This document shows, piece by piece, positions 14,401 to 29,400 of a stretch of DNA of 64,000 nt. Numbering within the stretch: the first letter of the stretch is position 1; each line of letters opens with the position of its first letter. The notes below the pieces were generated by a model, which was not told the DNA's origin, did no database searches, and saw nothing but the letters and a program-made list of their open reading frames with translations. Source of the DNA: Breviolum minutum Mf 1.05b.01 (lineage: Eukaryota; Sar; Dinophyceae; Suessiales; Symbiodiniaceae); the NCBI GenBank assembly GCA_000507305.1, contig DF240194.1:62001-126000 (forward strand), given 5' to 3'. The position numbers and the translations under genes were made by a program.

Positions 14401-17400
14401 TGCACCTTGATCTTGGGGTTCTTTGCAGCTGCAGCTGCCAGAGCCTCCAGTGTTGTTGCGGTTGAAGATGTTGGTGGTATGTGGCAGCGGTGGTGGCAAT
14501 GACTCTGCAAATACTGGAGTGCATATGCAATATATGAACTAACTAACCCCCATGGAACCTGAACATTCACGAATTTCAACAGGGAAAATGATCTTCCAAA
14601 CTTGCAACTTGCTTCCCTTTGAAGTTTCCAATGTCTGTTTTGAAAGGTGTGATAGTGTTAAATGGTGTGATGTCCCATACAGAAAGTAACGAGATCATTA
14701 GTCACAGGTCCAAATAATTCAAAATCTCGGCCCAAAACAGCCTTCGGTAACTGTATTGGATGCATAAGTCGTGAGTCCACATCTTTGTTTTCAAGGAAGC
14801 TGTGAAACTTCAAAGACAAATCAACATCAAAAAATTGCATCAACATATGTGAGGTTTCCAGCATAATTTGTTGGCAAAAACAAATCTACACTGAACAGTG
14901 CATACATACAATATACTATATAAAATATATAATAGATGATTATAGACTGATTGAGATGTATTATAGATTATTATAAGATATATTCATATACATAATTTGC
15001 TTCTGCTTGGTACATCTGCTCTCTGGCTTACATTGGCTGCTTCAAAGCTATGTTTAAAGAACAGTCCATCATAGAGGCCCTGGCAGCAGGATCAAACTGC
15101 ATACCACCTCCACCGCCACCGTTGCCACCAGCACCTGTCAAGCATACAATCTCTGGCTTCAACGTGGCGTATAGGACTGACGGACAATATCCTGAATGAG
15201 TAGGGTATCTACTGTCACCAATGACCATGGATGCCCGACAAAACACGGCAAATCTGGAAAACCATTCTCTATGGATAGTATCCCCGGTCCCCGCTGTAGC
15301 ATTTATGGATTTGTTATATATATATATATGCTATATCTCAACTGCTATTTTGGAAGTTTACAACAATATCATCCCAGATGTAAATGTCCAGGAAATCCCC
15401 CTCAACTCCACTCCTTTCAGGTTGTTTCCTGTCTTTTTTGGCTGTTGTTGCGCGATGCTTCGATGCTTGTCTTTCACCTGTTAAGCTCCAATTGCTAACC
15501 AAATGGTTCTGACTTTTTCCGCACACGGCCAAAACATTGAGTCCGGACATATATGATGCATGGGCTAGGCTGTACATGACATTATGTTTGTGTTAGGTTA
15601 GGAGTTACAGTCATGAGGTTAAATAAATAAGCAACTGGTTGGAAAGAAACCACCCTCACCTTGTTGCTCATTTGCTCGTCATTTAGTAGGGAAAATAGTC
15701 ATCCATTGCTCATTTGCTCACGACTAACCACAGCCCTGCTAAATGTACCTGGTCAACTCATACGAATGCCTAAAACTACCAGTAAAACACGGTCATGTCT
15801 CGACGACTGCCCCTACTAACCATCATTCCTAGCTCATCTGAAGTTGCTGGTAGCAGCTTGCCACTTACGTCACTAGAAGCGAATCAAATATCATCACACC
15901 CCTGTAAGAACATCTGCAACAAAAGCTCTGCTGTGATGTAAACTACTCTTCTCCAGGATCTGCCTCTTTAATCCACTAGAAGCATCACCTTGATGTTTAA
16001 CTTGATGCTGTTGGGTCCATATTCAGACTTGGTGTCGATGCGTATGTTTTGGAAGTGAAAGCATTTCATATCCAAGACTGATCTAGCTGCTTTTAAATAG
16101 TACCGACCTTTTTGGGTTTTGTGGCAGGTCTGTGACGCCCTGACAAAATCAGTCCAAAGTAACTGCAGCTATCTCATATAATGTAAGAAATGTATGCATA
16201 TATATATATTATATATATACATAAATACATACATACAGTATATTACAATATGCATTCCATACTTACAGGCAATAAATAGACCTAGATATTCCAGGTATCG
16301 TCATTGTTTGGGTAGTTGTCTTGAGTTAGAAGGCTAACAACATTTACACACCATTTTGCAAAAAGAGGTTTATGAATTTGTTCATAGTTACTCACATGTC
16401 TGCATTCATCTCAGATGCCAAAATCGTCTCAGCCACGTGCATGTATTCGACCGAGACAGCTGTCCATTGTCCGTTTTTTGCCCGGACGACACCACAAATC
16501 TGCACAAATACAAGGCATGTTGGAATCACTATAAACTACTATGTCGACATGGCTAATGCTTAAAATAAAAAGACTATGGAATACTGGTTGGTGGTTAAAC
16601 CAAAATATGCTCGTCAAAATGGGTTCATCTTCCCCAAAATTTCGGGGTGAAAATAATCCAAATATTTGAGTTGCCACCACCTAGCTAGTGAATCATGGCT
16701 AGAGATGGACTCAAATGGACCAGTTCCAACAGTTGGTTGCTCCTAGATCTGGATCCAACCATTTGATAAATGGTAACTATTTTCCCATGACATGGGTCCA
16801 CATTTATCCCCAAATGGGGGGCAACCCCGTAGAATTGGCGATTTGGCTTGGGAGACCGTCTCGTTTCAAATTTAGGTTAATTGGTGAAGATATTTGATAC
16901 ACTCCCTGAAACTAACATTTTCGCACCGGAAAATGGATGGTTGGAAGACTACTTTCCTCTTGGGAAGGCCTATTTTCAGGTGCGAACTGTTAGTTTCAGG
17001 GAGGGTAATCCCTGCATCCTCAAGGGGTGTTTCTGGATCTTTTGGAATCATGTATACTATTTACATTTATTTACGTATATCTATACGTATATTCCCCCTT
17101 TCTAAACCAAGCTCTTTGGGGGCACAGTATTGTAGATTTGGCAGCATTGCCTTTCACGACTACTTTACCAAAATCTTCACTAAATTTGCAGCCCAGGCAA
17201 CCAGGCAACTAAATTTTAAGCCCATCAACTTTCTCGTCAACTATTGAAGGTGACTTGTTTGATATTTTTGCCCGAGCTGCGCATGGAACCCTGACCACGT
17301 GGTGACACAGAGTATTTTGTTGGCTCCAACTCAGCTATCTGCATAGAATGCAAAGAATAATAAATGTATTGTAAACAGTTTCAATTTGAACTGCTACACA

Positions 17401-20400
17401 TGTGTTGTCATGATCATGTACTTGGACATCGTCACCTAGAAAGAAGACATTGACCATGATCTTCATGAACCAAAATGTACAGACTTCGTGAGAATTGGTC
17501 GGGTCTGCTGTCAGGATGCAAGTCATTATCAGCCAATCAGCCAGTGATGCGAGGCCAGGAATAACATGGCGGAAGCAAAATCAAAACCACATGAGCTGTT
17601 GGACTGACTACAAATTTTTGTTGGCCTCGCCGGATCACTCGTTTCATGCCGAATAGCTTTCGTTCTTTCATAACGAAACCCCCATCCACTGCTAGAGATG
17701 GGTGGAATCTCTGCCTATATCGTCTCCTACCGCTGCCACATCTTTCTTCAAATCACTCAAAGTTCCTCTTTGGGGAAGCAGCAGCGATCATAGTTGTAGA
17801 CACCATCCTGAGGCTTCTGCATCTAGCGTGTGTGCACTGTAACAGCATATTGTTGCTTGTCTCAAACAGTATTAATACTAGTGTACATTTGAGCATCAAC
17901 TATTTTCAGCTACAGGATTCGGTGTTTGATGTGTTATTGAAGATCTATTCTGTCTTTCTTTTGGGACCTTTCTGGGGTCATCAAATCATGGGAACATGGC
18001 TCCTTTTCAAGCACACAAGCTATTGTTTTTCCTGTAAGTACTGAACATTTGATGTATCTCTCAACTTTCTCAACATCCACAGCCTCCTGAATAAAACTCA
18101 AGCAGGCAAAACAGTGTTTATCTTTTTGGGAGATTTGGACCCTTCATGTCTGAGATGCAGCTGGAATCATTGGAGCTTGCAGCTGGAAGGGTTGACAAAA
18201 AATTTAGCGACCAGGGTACAACCAAAGAGCCAATCCAAGCAATGTTGAAGATCCTGTGTATTTAGAGATCTCATAACTTATAGGATCCATGCATGGTAAT
18301 TTACCTACATTTACTGTCAAAATTAAACAGATGTATATAACATATTATAAAATTATATAAACATACTATACATGGATCCTAGGGGTAATTCTGACAGAGC
18401 AGGTTGGATTTGACACACCGAACTTAGTTAGATATACGACCCCCAAACGAGTTTGAGATATGGTGGATCAGAATTACGTGCATTTGGGATTCGGCATCAT
18501 TTTCCGAACCAGCAGCTGTTAATTTGGAAGGCGTGAATTCATTGATTCATATTGGTTTGATGTTGGTTTGCATGGGTAAAATGCCAACCATCTGGGCAAA
18601 GTCGGAGAACGGCAACCATTTAGAACTATGGATCTCTTCATTTTGGAAAAGAAATGCAACTATCTCCCAGTGGCTAGTTGGTTGCCTGGGTCCCGCTGCT
18701 TTGGAACTCTGAATCCCCCAAAACATGATAGGAATTTACATTTGTGTTAAGGGTTTTTCCCCAAAGGAACAAAAGGAACTCAACTCCCCACTCCCCACTC
18801 AAATCACCAATTGGCAATGGACACTTCCAACAAAAAAAACCTACCAAACTTTGAACTAAATAAAAAATAAATTCCGAACATTACCAGCATATGACAACAC
18901 AACAACCATATTGCAATTACCATACATTAGCAGCAGTTCTTTAGAAGAAAACTCAGGTGACCGGACCCAGCATTGGGCATTGCCATTGGGTCCAAACTTG
19001 GCTTCGCAGCCTGAGGTTTTTTTCAACAAAACCCGTGGGAAATGATGTTTTTTTTGTTGGGGATGTTTTTGTTTGGTGCCTCTTTTGCAAGTAAAAAACA
19101 AAGGTTTCGTTAAGGGTTTCCCTCTCTGAAATGTCATTTTTTGTGTCAATGGTTTGTTTAGTTTGAAGACTTGAAATAGTGTGGAAGAGGTAGTTCAAAA
19201 ATGTCTGGATTGCAGGGTCTTGATGGTTGCCTTTTTCATGGGTCTTCATTGTCAAATTTCTGTGATGTTCAATCAGTCCAAATGGATCTCAAATCATGTG
19301 ACTGGCGGACTTACAGTAAAACTTATTGTGAAAAGATCTATATCCTATCTATATAATCAATTACCATTAGTCACAAACACCAATGAATTCCAGACATCAG
19401 CTTCTCATAAATATTGAATACCATCATATGACTCAACCGCGTATTTATCAATCTTTAAGATGTGTTTCTAAGCCTGGGGGGTAAGTTCGACTCCTTATCT
19501 CCCTGTTATGAAACCGCCCTAAAACTAACAGCAAACGCCCCTGAAAATGGGCCGAAACCCAAGAGGAAAGGCGAAAGTCTACAAAAACCAGAAGTTTTCA
19601 GGGGACGAGCTCTTAGTTTCAGGGAGGCTACTGTTGATGGTTCAGAAATCCCAAGGCCAAGCACCTGGGATGGATGTAATTAAAAAACCCTGTAAATAAT
19701 GGGATAAAACGGATAAACATGGATAAACTACCAACCTCAACTGGTGAGTTTACCGGATTTCTGACCAATCAACCAGTATCATTCATAAAACTCTCAACAG
19801 CTGAGGATGCCCAGCAATTCTCATAGCCAAATCCTTCAGCCCAGCATTCGGAGTTGCCCAATGGCAGGACCTGCCAAGCTTAGATCCATGTCATATCTCC
19901 TAAGGATTTCCTTGAACCAATCCTATTCTGGGGTTGGGATTCAGACTAAGACCATCCTATTCCGGCTAGGGAGTGGTTTGGAGTTTTAGAGATTCTTACA
20001 CCCCAGAAGATTAAGATGGAACCTGAGAACACACCTCTGGAAGAGGAAAATCATCTTCCAAATTCCAAACCATCATTTTCAGGTTCTATGTTAATCTTCG
20101 GGGGTGTACTTATTTAGATGAGGGAATTGTATGGAATTGTACTGGTATCTCATTGCTTCAAATGTATCCTGTGTCAATGGGGATCACAAAAGTTGTTCCA
20201 AGATTCTTCTCCAAATGGCATACAAATCAATGATTGCCCAGGAAAAAACGTCATGAAAACATGAAAACGATTAATGATATCGAGTAAACATACAAATTCC
20301 AATAAATCATTCTGAACCTTCTCAGTGTTTAATCTGTTCCATCGCTGCCTTTCGACAAAGTACAAAGTGACCATGAAGACTAATCAAATCGTTAAATTAG

Positions 20401-23400
20401 ACTCTCTCAACCTTAACAGCGAGCTCATATGATACCTGTTCTGCAGTTTTCTCAGTTGAATACTGGGGCAATACTTAATTCACCATTTACAAGTTTCATC
20501 CAGTTTTTTTTCCCACGCGAATTTGACATGTTTTGTTTGGAGTCTTGCAACCAACCCGCTTGAGGTCCCCTGCTGCTGTTCCTGGAGGAACACATGCCTG
20601 GAGACGAATCCACAGGGAATGACACAGTGCATGTTGATTGTATTGCTTTGGACTGCTTGACTGATCAACTGATTGATTGTCGAATTGATCTAAGATTGAT
20701 TGACCTACTAGTTCGTGGTTGAACCAACCCCTTTGAACAAATATGTTCGTCAAAATGGGAATCATTTCCCCAAGTTAGGGGTAAAAAAATAAGAAATCTT
20801 TGAGTTGGCCACCACCCAGCACCACCCGAGTCAATGGTTTCCTACCAACAAATCTTGACATGTTTACTTTCATTATTTACGGTTTGTGTTTTGTACCTGG
20901 TGCTCCACCAAGTGATTGATTTGGCTCTTGATCCAAGGCTCAATCCTTCCCCCTCCCATCTGTCGTAACTGACAGATTGGCACCTTGGTGCCTGAAACCC
21001 ACCCTTCTCCAGCTTCGCGTCCACTGTCTCCGGTCCTGAAATTTCTGGCACCATTTTTTGGGGATGAGGAACACACCATTTTAAGAACATAGATATGCTT
21101 CATACACCTATAGGATCCATGTATGGTATGTTTATCTGCATGTGGTTGTCTTTTCTATGGTAAATTGGTAAATCATGGTAAATCTATAAGATGCATGGAT
21201 CCTTTGGGATGTGGTAATATAGCTCCTATATGGTTCAAACTTATATGTTCAAATTATGATTGGGACTGCCGGGCAGTCACCTGCAATTGTTGCCAACATG
21301 TCTGACAGCTTGACTTTGAATAGCTTCATCATTTTACAAGTAAGACTTTGAAACTTATCATTGACCACAGTGTTGCAGTGATCCGACAATTGCTTGTAAA
21401 TCTCCCAATTATCCGGACAACATACACAAAATTACCTTTGGGGTGAAGATATGGGCCGGTCTTCAAATAATAGACTTGGAGATGCAACGATACACACCGA
21501 AACGTCATCTTAATCGAATGGAACATTTTGTGGCCCTTTCGTCGGCATCCAGCATCAAATCCTATTGAATCGGTTTGAGTTTAAAACTACTCAGTGCTGC
21601 ACTTCTCTTTGATACTGTTGATGGAAGAAATCCGGCGATCACCAGTTGAGGTTGGTAGTTTATCCCATTATTTACTGTACAGGGTTCCATTATCGGTGTT
21701 GCAGGATTCCTTCCATCAACAGTCGCCTCATGCTTTTTGGCGATCTAGCAAAGAGAGCGTATCCTTCATGTCATTTTCACCAAAGCAACATCACACAATA
21801 AGCCAAGAACATTCCATCAAAATCGGCCCGAAACTTGTCCCCTTTAGGCAAAACATTGACTTCCCACCCTATCAACATGGTACCCACTGCCCCAGTGTTA
21901 CAAGTCCTGAACCAGCACTTCTGTTCACCCTCTTCGCTTCCCCAAACCTTAGTATGGAACTTCACCAGCGCCCCGGCAAAAACGCAGAACTTCATGTACC
22001 TTTCGATAGCCAGCTCATAAAAGATAAAATCTCAAACCGCAACCCAAACCACCAATTATGACTGTGATAGTGATACAGTGATAGATTATTTAGGACTTCA
22101 AGGAGGGAATTACACCAATCTACTGGCAATGACAAATTCTCAGTTTACTTACGAGGGTTGTAGCTGATGAAAGGACATTCAAACAACATCCGGTCAGAGG
22201 TTGACAGAAATTGGAATCTCCATGCAGAGCACTAAGGATTCATGGGAAACATGCAGCAAGTGATGGTACAATCGGCAGGCTTCGCATGTACAATTGTACA
22301 TGCTACCCAAAGTAGTGGAATAACTGATCACAACAAATCAAAGAAAAATGGTTAATATACTCTTTTTGCCAACCCCTCACACTTTGCAATTGTTCCATCA
22401 AAATCACGACATTTGTGAGACACTTCAACCGTCCAACACTGCCACAGCCCAGCTCGCCAAGACCGGTGCCCAGTACTTGCATTCTGGCAAAGAGAAGCAT
22501 ACCTGCCCAGTGACTTGCAGTCCGTTGACTTGGTCATGTTGCAATATTGCATTTGTCACGGAATTAGGAATTTTCTACACCGAAAAGAAGCTCCTGAAAC
22601 CACATGTAGCGGATTTGTTTTCTCCTTTCCCAGAAGGGCGTTTTATGGTCTACACCCCCATTTCTTTCCATTCAGTTGTTTGAGGGATTCGATTGAGGGC
22701 TACTAACTGAGAGTTTAAGCTCCATTTTAAGAAATACATCAGCTATGGTTCAGAATATATCTTCAAAATACTCCAAGAACATGGCCAGAAACTTACAGTC
22801 ATGTCATGTTGAGCATGCCAATCATCCAGCTTTTGACTTGAAAATCATGAGTCATGAAGTCATATGCTTGCCAAAGACATAACCTCAGTTACGAATAAAT
22901 TGGAGATGGCTACCGGAAAGCCAATGAAAACTCAAAATTCCTTCACCTCCAACTGCAGCCATTTGTTTTTGATACATCAATCCGGGGGCATCTAAGTCAT
23001 CTAGGCAAATCCAGGGTATCATCCAATCCAAGTCATTATCATCTGCTGTATAAGCATCAACTCATTTCATTGAGTCTTTTTCAGCAGGAGACATTTAGTG
23101 GTCTGTTTCAAGAGGAGCACAACAAAAAGCCAATAGGATCCAGGTCTGTAATATATGCACACCTACATTTGGTTGAATTGTCTGGTAAGTGTTGGTAGAT
23201 ATAATATACAATACATAAATCCTATGGAAAATATAGCATCAATCACTAGATTCAATAAACTGTGAGTATGAAGGATTCACTTCAATGATTCAATAACCAC
23301 AAATTTTGCTGAATCAGTATACTACCAAAAATTCACTAGTCACTAGTTACATGAACGGCAGTATAATAATTGATAGTGTTTCCCAGCTGGTTCAATCATA

Positions 23401-26400
23401 CAAAATTGGGTCAAAAAAACATGTACCCTCAACCCCGATTCCATGAATTTTTCGGCTACGATTCAACAATCCTGCGGTGTTACAAACTCCCTCTTCAAAC
23501 ACTTTTTCCGTTGGTTATTCTGCAAAAAAAAAGCGTCCACATTCTTTTTTGGCCCCTGTCATACTGTTGATGGTTCAGAAATCCGGCGATCACCACCTGG
23601 GATGTAACTTATAATAAATATTGGGATAACCCTCCCACCTCAACTGGTGAGTGAATGTGAGATTTCTGAACCATCAACAGTAATTATCTGTCATTTTGGG
23701 TTGCTTTTGCGTTGGGATTCCTATGGGATTCCCAAACAACCGGATCGACCTTAGCACAGGACTCGATTTCACTGGCCACAAACCTGTGGCGAAGGACCCG
23801 GACTCCGGCCCCTGCGGTAAAGATGTCGTCATATCGCTAAGTCGCCTTTAAAAGACATACTTTAAAAACATATTTTTTTTTGGTGCTTGGTGGTTTTAAC
23901 GTTTAACACATTTACTGCAAAAACTGCAAGAGTTTGAACACATTCCAAGGGTTTGGCTGGCAATTCATAGGGCAATCTTTTTGGAAGGTCTTTCCGTTGG
24001 TTACACTATGAAAAAACCTCAACATGGGGAACCAAGTCGGGTCAAACCACTGCCGAGACTCCTTAAAAACTTAAAGACTCATAGAACCACTAATTCACAG
24101 AAAAATCTAGGCAACCCGTTCCATAAACAGAGCACATGATGTTGTCTCACAAGATTTCCTTACCTCATACCCGGTCCCTATAGCCATGGGCCCACCCCCT
24201 TGTTCTAAAGGTCTTAAGAATCTTTGAAAAAAGACTCTTTTGCTCCCAAGCTTTGGTCCACACACACACACACACAATCCCCTGAAGTGTTGTCTTTCAT
24301 TGATTCTATTCTCCGGAGAGGCATCAAACCAGTCAGGTTCTCAGATAATGATTAGGAGGTCCCATCACCTCCCAAACGCATTCGTATGATAGGCTCTCAG
24401 GTGATAGAAATCGCTAGGGATTGATATAAACATTTAGGCTCTACAAATTCTCGAAAATCCCTTTCAATTAATCTTCTACATCTTGATTGAAGCTACACAA
24501 ATTCAACGGATTTTTAGATATTTTTATATATTTTTAGCATTCTTTAGGTTTGTTGCCCCCCAACCATACCCTTCCGGTTTGCTTGAACTTCACCACAGCT
24601 GGCACACGAGGAGTTGGGAAGCCCCGACTTGTCGGAGCTCATGCAATCGTCCAGGAAACATCCAATTGTGGCTCCATAGCCCTCGTTGCATTTTGGACGA
24701 ATCACCCAGAAAGGTTGCAGAAATATAGGCGTAAAGAAACTGCAAAACCTACTGTGATCTGGAAAAACATACTCAAAGTATCATCAACTTGGATCTATAT
24801 AGCTGAAACAAGTACCTAAAGAACAAATTTTGATTGTAATTTTTGCTTCACCTTTGCATCCTTACAAAACTTCTACATGTGCATCGTCATCTCATTTCAT
24901 GTGGGGAGCCTGCAGATTTGTGAAGAGCGCTTGTCCTGCGTTTCGAATCACGGTGTTCTGCTCCTGGCGAAGCCCGGGGGTTAAAGAAGCGGGGTGTCCC
25001 ATCAATGGATGACACATGATGACACCTTTTGGATGACTTGAAGTTCTCAATGTCAAGTCAGGTTCAAGAAAACAAACACAAAAATATACAAAGAAAAAAG
25101 TTAGTGCTTATGGAGGCAAAATTTGGTAAGAAAACATAAAACAAACACCACAAAACTTCCCATCAAATGTTTCCCAGCTGAAAATCCTCACTTTGGTGGT
25201 TAAAAAGAACAACTCCCCCCTGACCTCGGAAGCCATGATCCCCTTGGAGGTTTGAACAAACAGACCCCAAGCCTCGAGTTTTAAATCCAGCTTCATCAGG
25301 TTGAAACCAACCAAATCAACTCCGCTCGGAACAAAAGACAACTACAGTAGTTGGTTGTTTCAACCCGTTTGAAAAAATATTAGTCAACCTGGGAATATTT
25401 CCCCAAAAAAGGGGTGGACATGAAACAAATATTTGAAGCCACCACCCCGAAACATGGCGCAACAAAAACGGAGCTCCTGACAAGCCGGCCAGTTTTGAGC
25501 TCCAACCAAGGATAGGGGAAGAAACCTTCCAAATGAAACAAAAACAACACATCCAATGAGACTCACAAACATCGACTTGCACTGATGACTTAGAAAATGC
25601 AAAACTTGCGGTGATGTTTTTGTTGTTGTTTATTCTTGAGGTGAACTGTCTTCCGGTTGTTTGTTGCAGCGTTGTAACTTGTGATATTTCCAGATTTCTG
25701 GGGGATAAAACCGTTTTCTCTTTTTATTTGTTGCGCCGTGATTTGTTTCAGGACGAAATAACACAGAGTGAGGTGATGAGGCAGGTATCAGCTGAGATGT
25801 GTCGACATCAGCTACGGCGTAAGGTTATTTTTTGATGGCCAAATGATTGCAACTGATTGCTCACATGTTTTTTTTGTAAACTCTAATTTTCAGCCAAATT
25901 TAGATAATCCATAGCCAATTATAAAAAAGCGCATCATAGTTTAAGTTGCAACAAGTGCGAGGAGTCATTTGTTGAGCTAACATGACATGACTTGGTGGTA
26001 ATGGAATCCCGACCTGATCACAAACTTCATGGCGGACCTCAGCAAGGTGTTGGCATCTTTGGGCAAATCTGATTACATTGGCCCATTAAAGTACCCATAC
26101 CATCCATGTATGATATATATATATATATTTAGTTGATGTTTATGTTAAATGTTGGTAAATATACCGTACATGGATCCTAGGGGGTAACAAATGGTCATTG
26201 ACAACTAGAAATTCACATCTAGTTCATGTAGTCTACAATGTGCGATGTACACAGCTTTAGAACAGTACAACTAGCATCATGTGGTACACATGGATAGTTG
26301 GAAATGTTCAACATCAATAAATGAATAAACCCAGCAATAATTTACCGCTGGCTTTTTCTGACACATGCATGGATATGCAAAAGTCTAAAACCACTCATGC

Positions 26401-29400
26401 TAGTACTAGACTTCTGGTCAAGAGATGTGTAAAAAGGGGCATCTCCAACATGCACTTCAATGAAACATGAATCCTCTTCGAATAGATTCGCTAAGCTCGC
26501 TTGCTATTAAGAAAAATCGTTCCTGGCATCTCAAAACCACCTAACTGGAACAGCAATCAGCCTCATCTCAAGTTTTACAGGCAACTAGGAAACAACCTGG
26601 ATGAGTCTGGTAAGCCTGGCAAGGTTCAAACAAAACACATCAAGACACCATGATGACCACTGGTTTTATCACTGCAGGATATTTTTTTGTTGATCCTATC
26701 TCATCATGTCTTATTCATCTATCCCCATGGAGGTTTCTACAATAAAAAGCACCCATAAACACCCAGTAAAAAAAGTATACCCCGGAAGATTAACATGGAA
26801 CCTGACAAGAGGCCCCTGGTAGAGAAAAATCATCTTCCAAACCATCATTTTTAGGTTCTATGTTAATCTTCGGGGGTGTACTCCTTAAAGATTTCCACAT
26901 CTCAGAACCTCGGCTCAAGATCAGATCCAGGTGTTTGAAAGAAAACCCATCCTATCAAGAAAGGGGGGACATTTGCCTTAAAAGCAAACATGCCAAAGAA
27001 GGGGTTTCCAATCCCTAATCGTTCAACATGTCAAACATCTTACAGATTCTTAAAATGTATTTACATGCATCTGCCGCCTTCCTTGGATATCGTCACATTC
27101 ACAACACGCAGACACACATACAGTCACTAATGTACTTACTCACGCACTCCCTTGAAATTCAACATGAATACCCCAAAAAAATGATTGAAAAAATAGGTAC
27201 TTCCTAATCTCGTTAGTATGGCTACTTTGAAGGGGATCTATGTCACATTTCAGGGTGCACTCTCTCTTCGTTGCTGACCAAGTGACATCACGTTGCTTCA
27301 CTTTTCTTCCGCGTGCAATTGGAAGGTCTCTTTGGTCAGCTTGGGCCAATGTCGCAGCTCAAGAAACACCCTATTGATCCGAGGATATATCAAAAATCAA
27401 CAAAAATCACTACCCCTCCCTGAAACTAACATACCCATAGCACCTGAAACACTGGCGTTGGAAGATTCAAGTTTCTTTTTGGAAAGGCAAGGTCCGGCCA
27501 GGTACGAACTGTTAGTTTTGGGGAGTGTAAATATCACCTTGTTTGTTTGAGACTTTGACTTTGGACATCGTTGGAATTCGGGTGTCCCTAATTATTTGAG
27601 AGGCACTTGAAGTTGCTTCGTTTCACAGTTTCCCAGAATTGGAGGGTCCCAATCATAGTTTACCTTTATATTTACTCTCAGGGGTGATGTCATAGTCAAA
27701 TTTCTTACAGTATGCTTACCACAAGGGTCAAAACACATACATGAAAACTTCAAACATGAGTACATGTGAAGGTATAAACAAACTGTTCCAGTTTTATGGA
27801 GCATCTATGTGACGTGATCATTCTGAATCTCCAAGCTTGCCTCTTCTGCATTAAAACTGAGCCTTGATATCAATGATTATCAGGTGAGTTGAGGTTCGGG
27901 TTATCTACGTTTCACTCTTGCCATCATCCAAACGCAAAACTGATCCAAACAGCCGGCCACTACCCTCCCAAAACTCTTCAAAAATCACCTGCCCCGGGCA
28001 CATCGTATTTGGCATCCATGGCCTGGGGTCAGTCATGGATGCATGGAAACAATTTTGACTCTAGGTGGTGGTTGGGATGCTAGTTGAAAAATACATCTCC
28101 AAATTGAAAGATCTTCCCCAAGTGGCGGAAAAGTTCATAATTCAGTTGTTTGAAACCTTCACAATGACTCATGAGCATCCGCAGTATTGAATCAGGTTGG
28201 TATGTCTCTTTAAAGTTATTCCTCTGTATTTGTATGGATCAAACTATTACATAAAATATATACATAATTCAGTCATTATGATGAGCTTGACTAGACACAA
28301 CTTGTCATCATAGGAATGGATAGCAAAACTCCCAAGAGTTCAATATACAGCATTCTTCATCTTGTCCTGACATGTTCATCTTCAAAATCCATCAATATCC
28401 CTCCATTGCAGTGCCGTTGTCTTTAAGTTGTCTTTTGTTTTCTACATGGATTTTAGATGATTTTAGGGACTAAACTTGTTCCGACGCACCAAACAAAAAT
28501 GTATACATTAATCGCCAACCCCACAACCCCCACGGGTGGGCCTTCTTTAAACCCTCCTTTAGAGTTGCGTCTTCAGGAGCTAACTTCAGACCCGCCTTGC
28601 AGTGCATGGCTGGGTCGGCAGCCAACTATAATAACAACACTGGGCCGTGGGGAGAAGCCCCTCGGATGACAAAATCACCCAAGCTAGGTGAGAGATGGAA
28701 ACGTCCTGGTCTGTGTATTAGGTACCCTCACTGAAAAAAAACATTTTCGCACCTGAAAATGGATGGTTGGAAGACCACTTTCCTTTTGGGAAGGCTTATT
28801 TTCAGGGGCGGAGCTGCTAGTTTTGGGGGATGTAGGTATACGGTATACTTTTTCATCATCGACACAAAAAAACCGTCCGAACCTGCTATCCGTCGAGATT
28901 CTCACAGATCCAGGCTTCAAAGTACATGAAGAAAACATTGAACAAATTCGAGGGTGTTTGGGGAAATGTTATCTAATATTAGTATCAGTAAACCAAAATA
29001 TCAATGAAGGACTTACAAACTGAAATGTACTAATGTATATATATATTTACACTAGCATCTTCCAAAGGGTGATGTTGGAATATCTGGGAATCCTAAGGGA
29101 TGTTGTACCTGCACCCCTATCATCCAATCAGCACCCAATGGAAGTTCCAGGTAGGCCAACAACTTCTGGGACATTTGCCAGCTTTTCCTTTTAAACCACA
29201 CACCCTGATGCAGCTTTTTGGAGTCTACATGTTTCCAGCCTTGTAGGTTTCAGCGGCATCATCGTACTTGTGCAGGAAGTACTCTGCCAATCCCTGACAG
29301 CGTGACAAAACTGTGTATGGTTGCAAACTGGCACAATAAACACATTCATGTCAGAAAAAACACATTCATGTCGAAACATAGGCAAGTTCAAGCAAATGTC

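Larger units (their letters stand above)
21036..27988 (-). other. 7-kb intron 8 of STI1
   Basis: Lies between exons 8 and 9. It holds several inverted-repeat elements (23562-23682, 25349-25450, 26093-26187, 26777-26880, 27416-27526) and two GC-richer patches that could be unrelated or alternative exons on the minus strand (23780-23830 and 24900-25000). No recognised domain. Confidence 0.55.

Noticed and set aside
23780-23830. Another possible STI1 linker exon
   Set aside because: The phase would fit with exon 10, but exon 9 at 20992-21035 gives a better linker composition and also fits; only one is needed.
24880-25010. Possible STI1 exon between exons 8 and 9
   Set aside because: GC-richer and with an AG acceptor, but the phase does not connect exon 8 to exon 9; exons 9 and 10 join without it.
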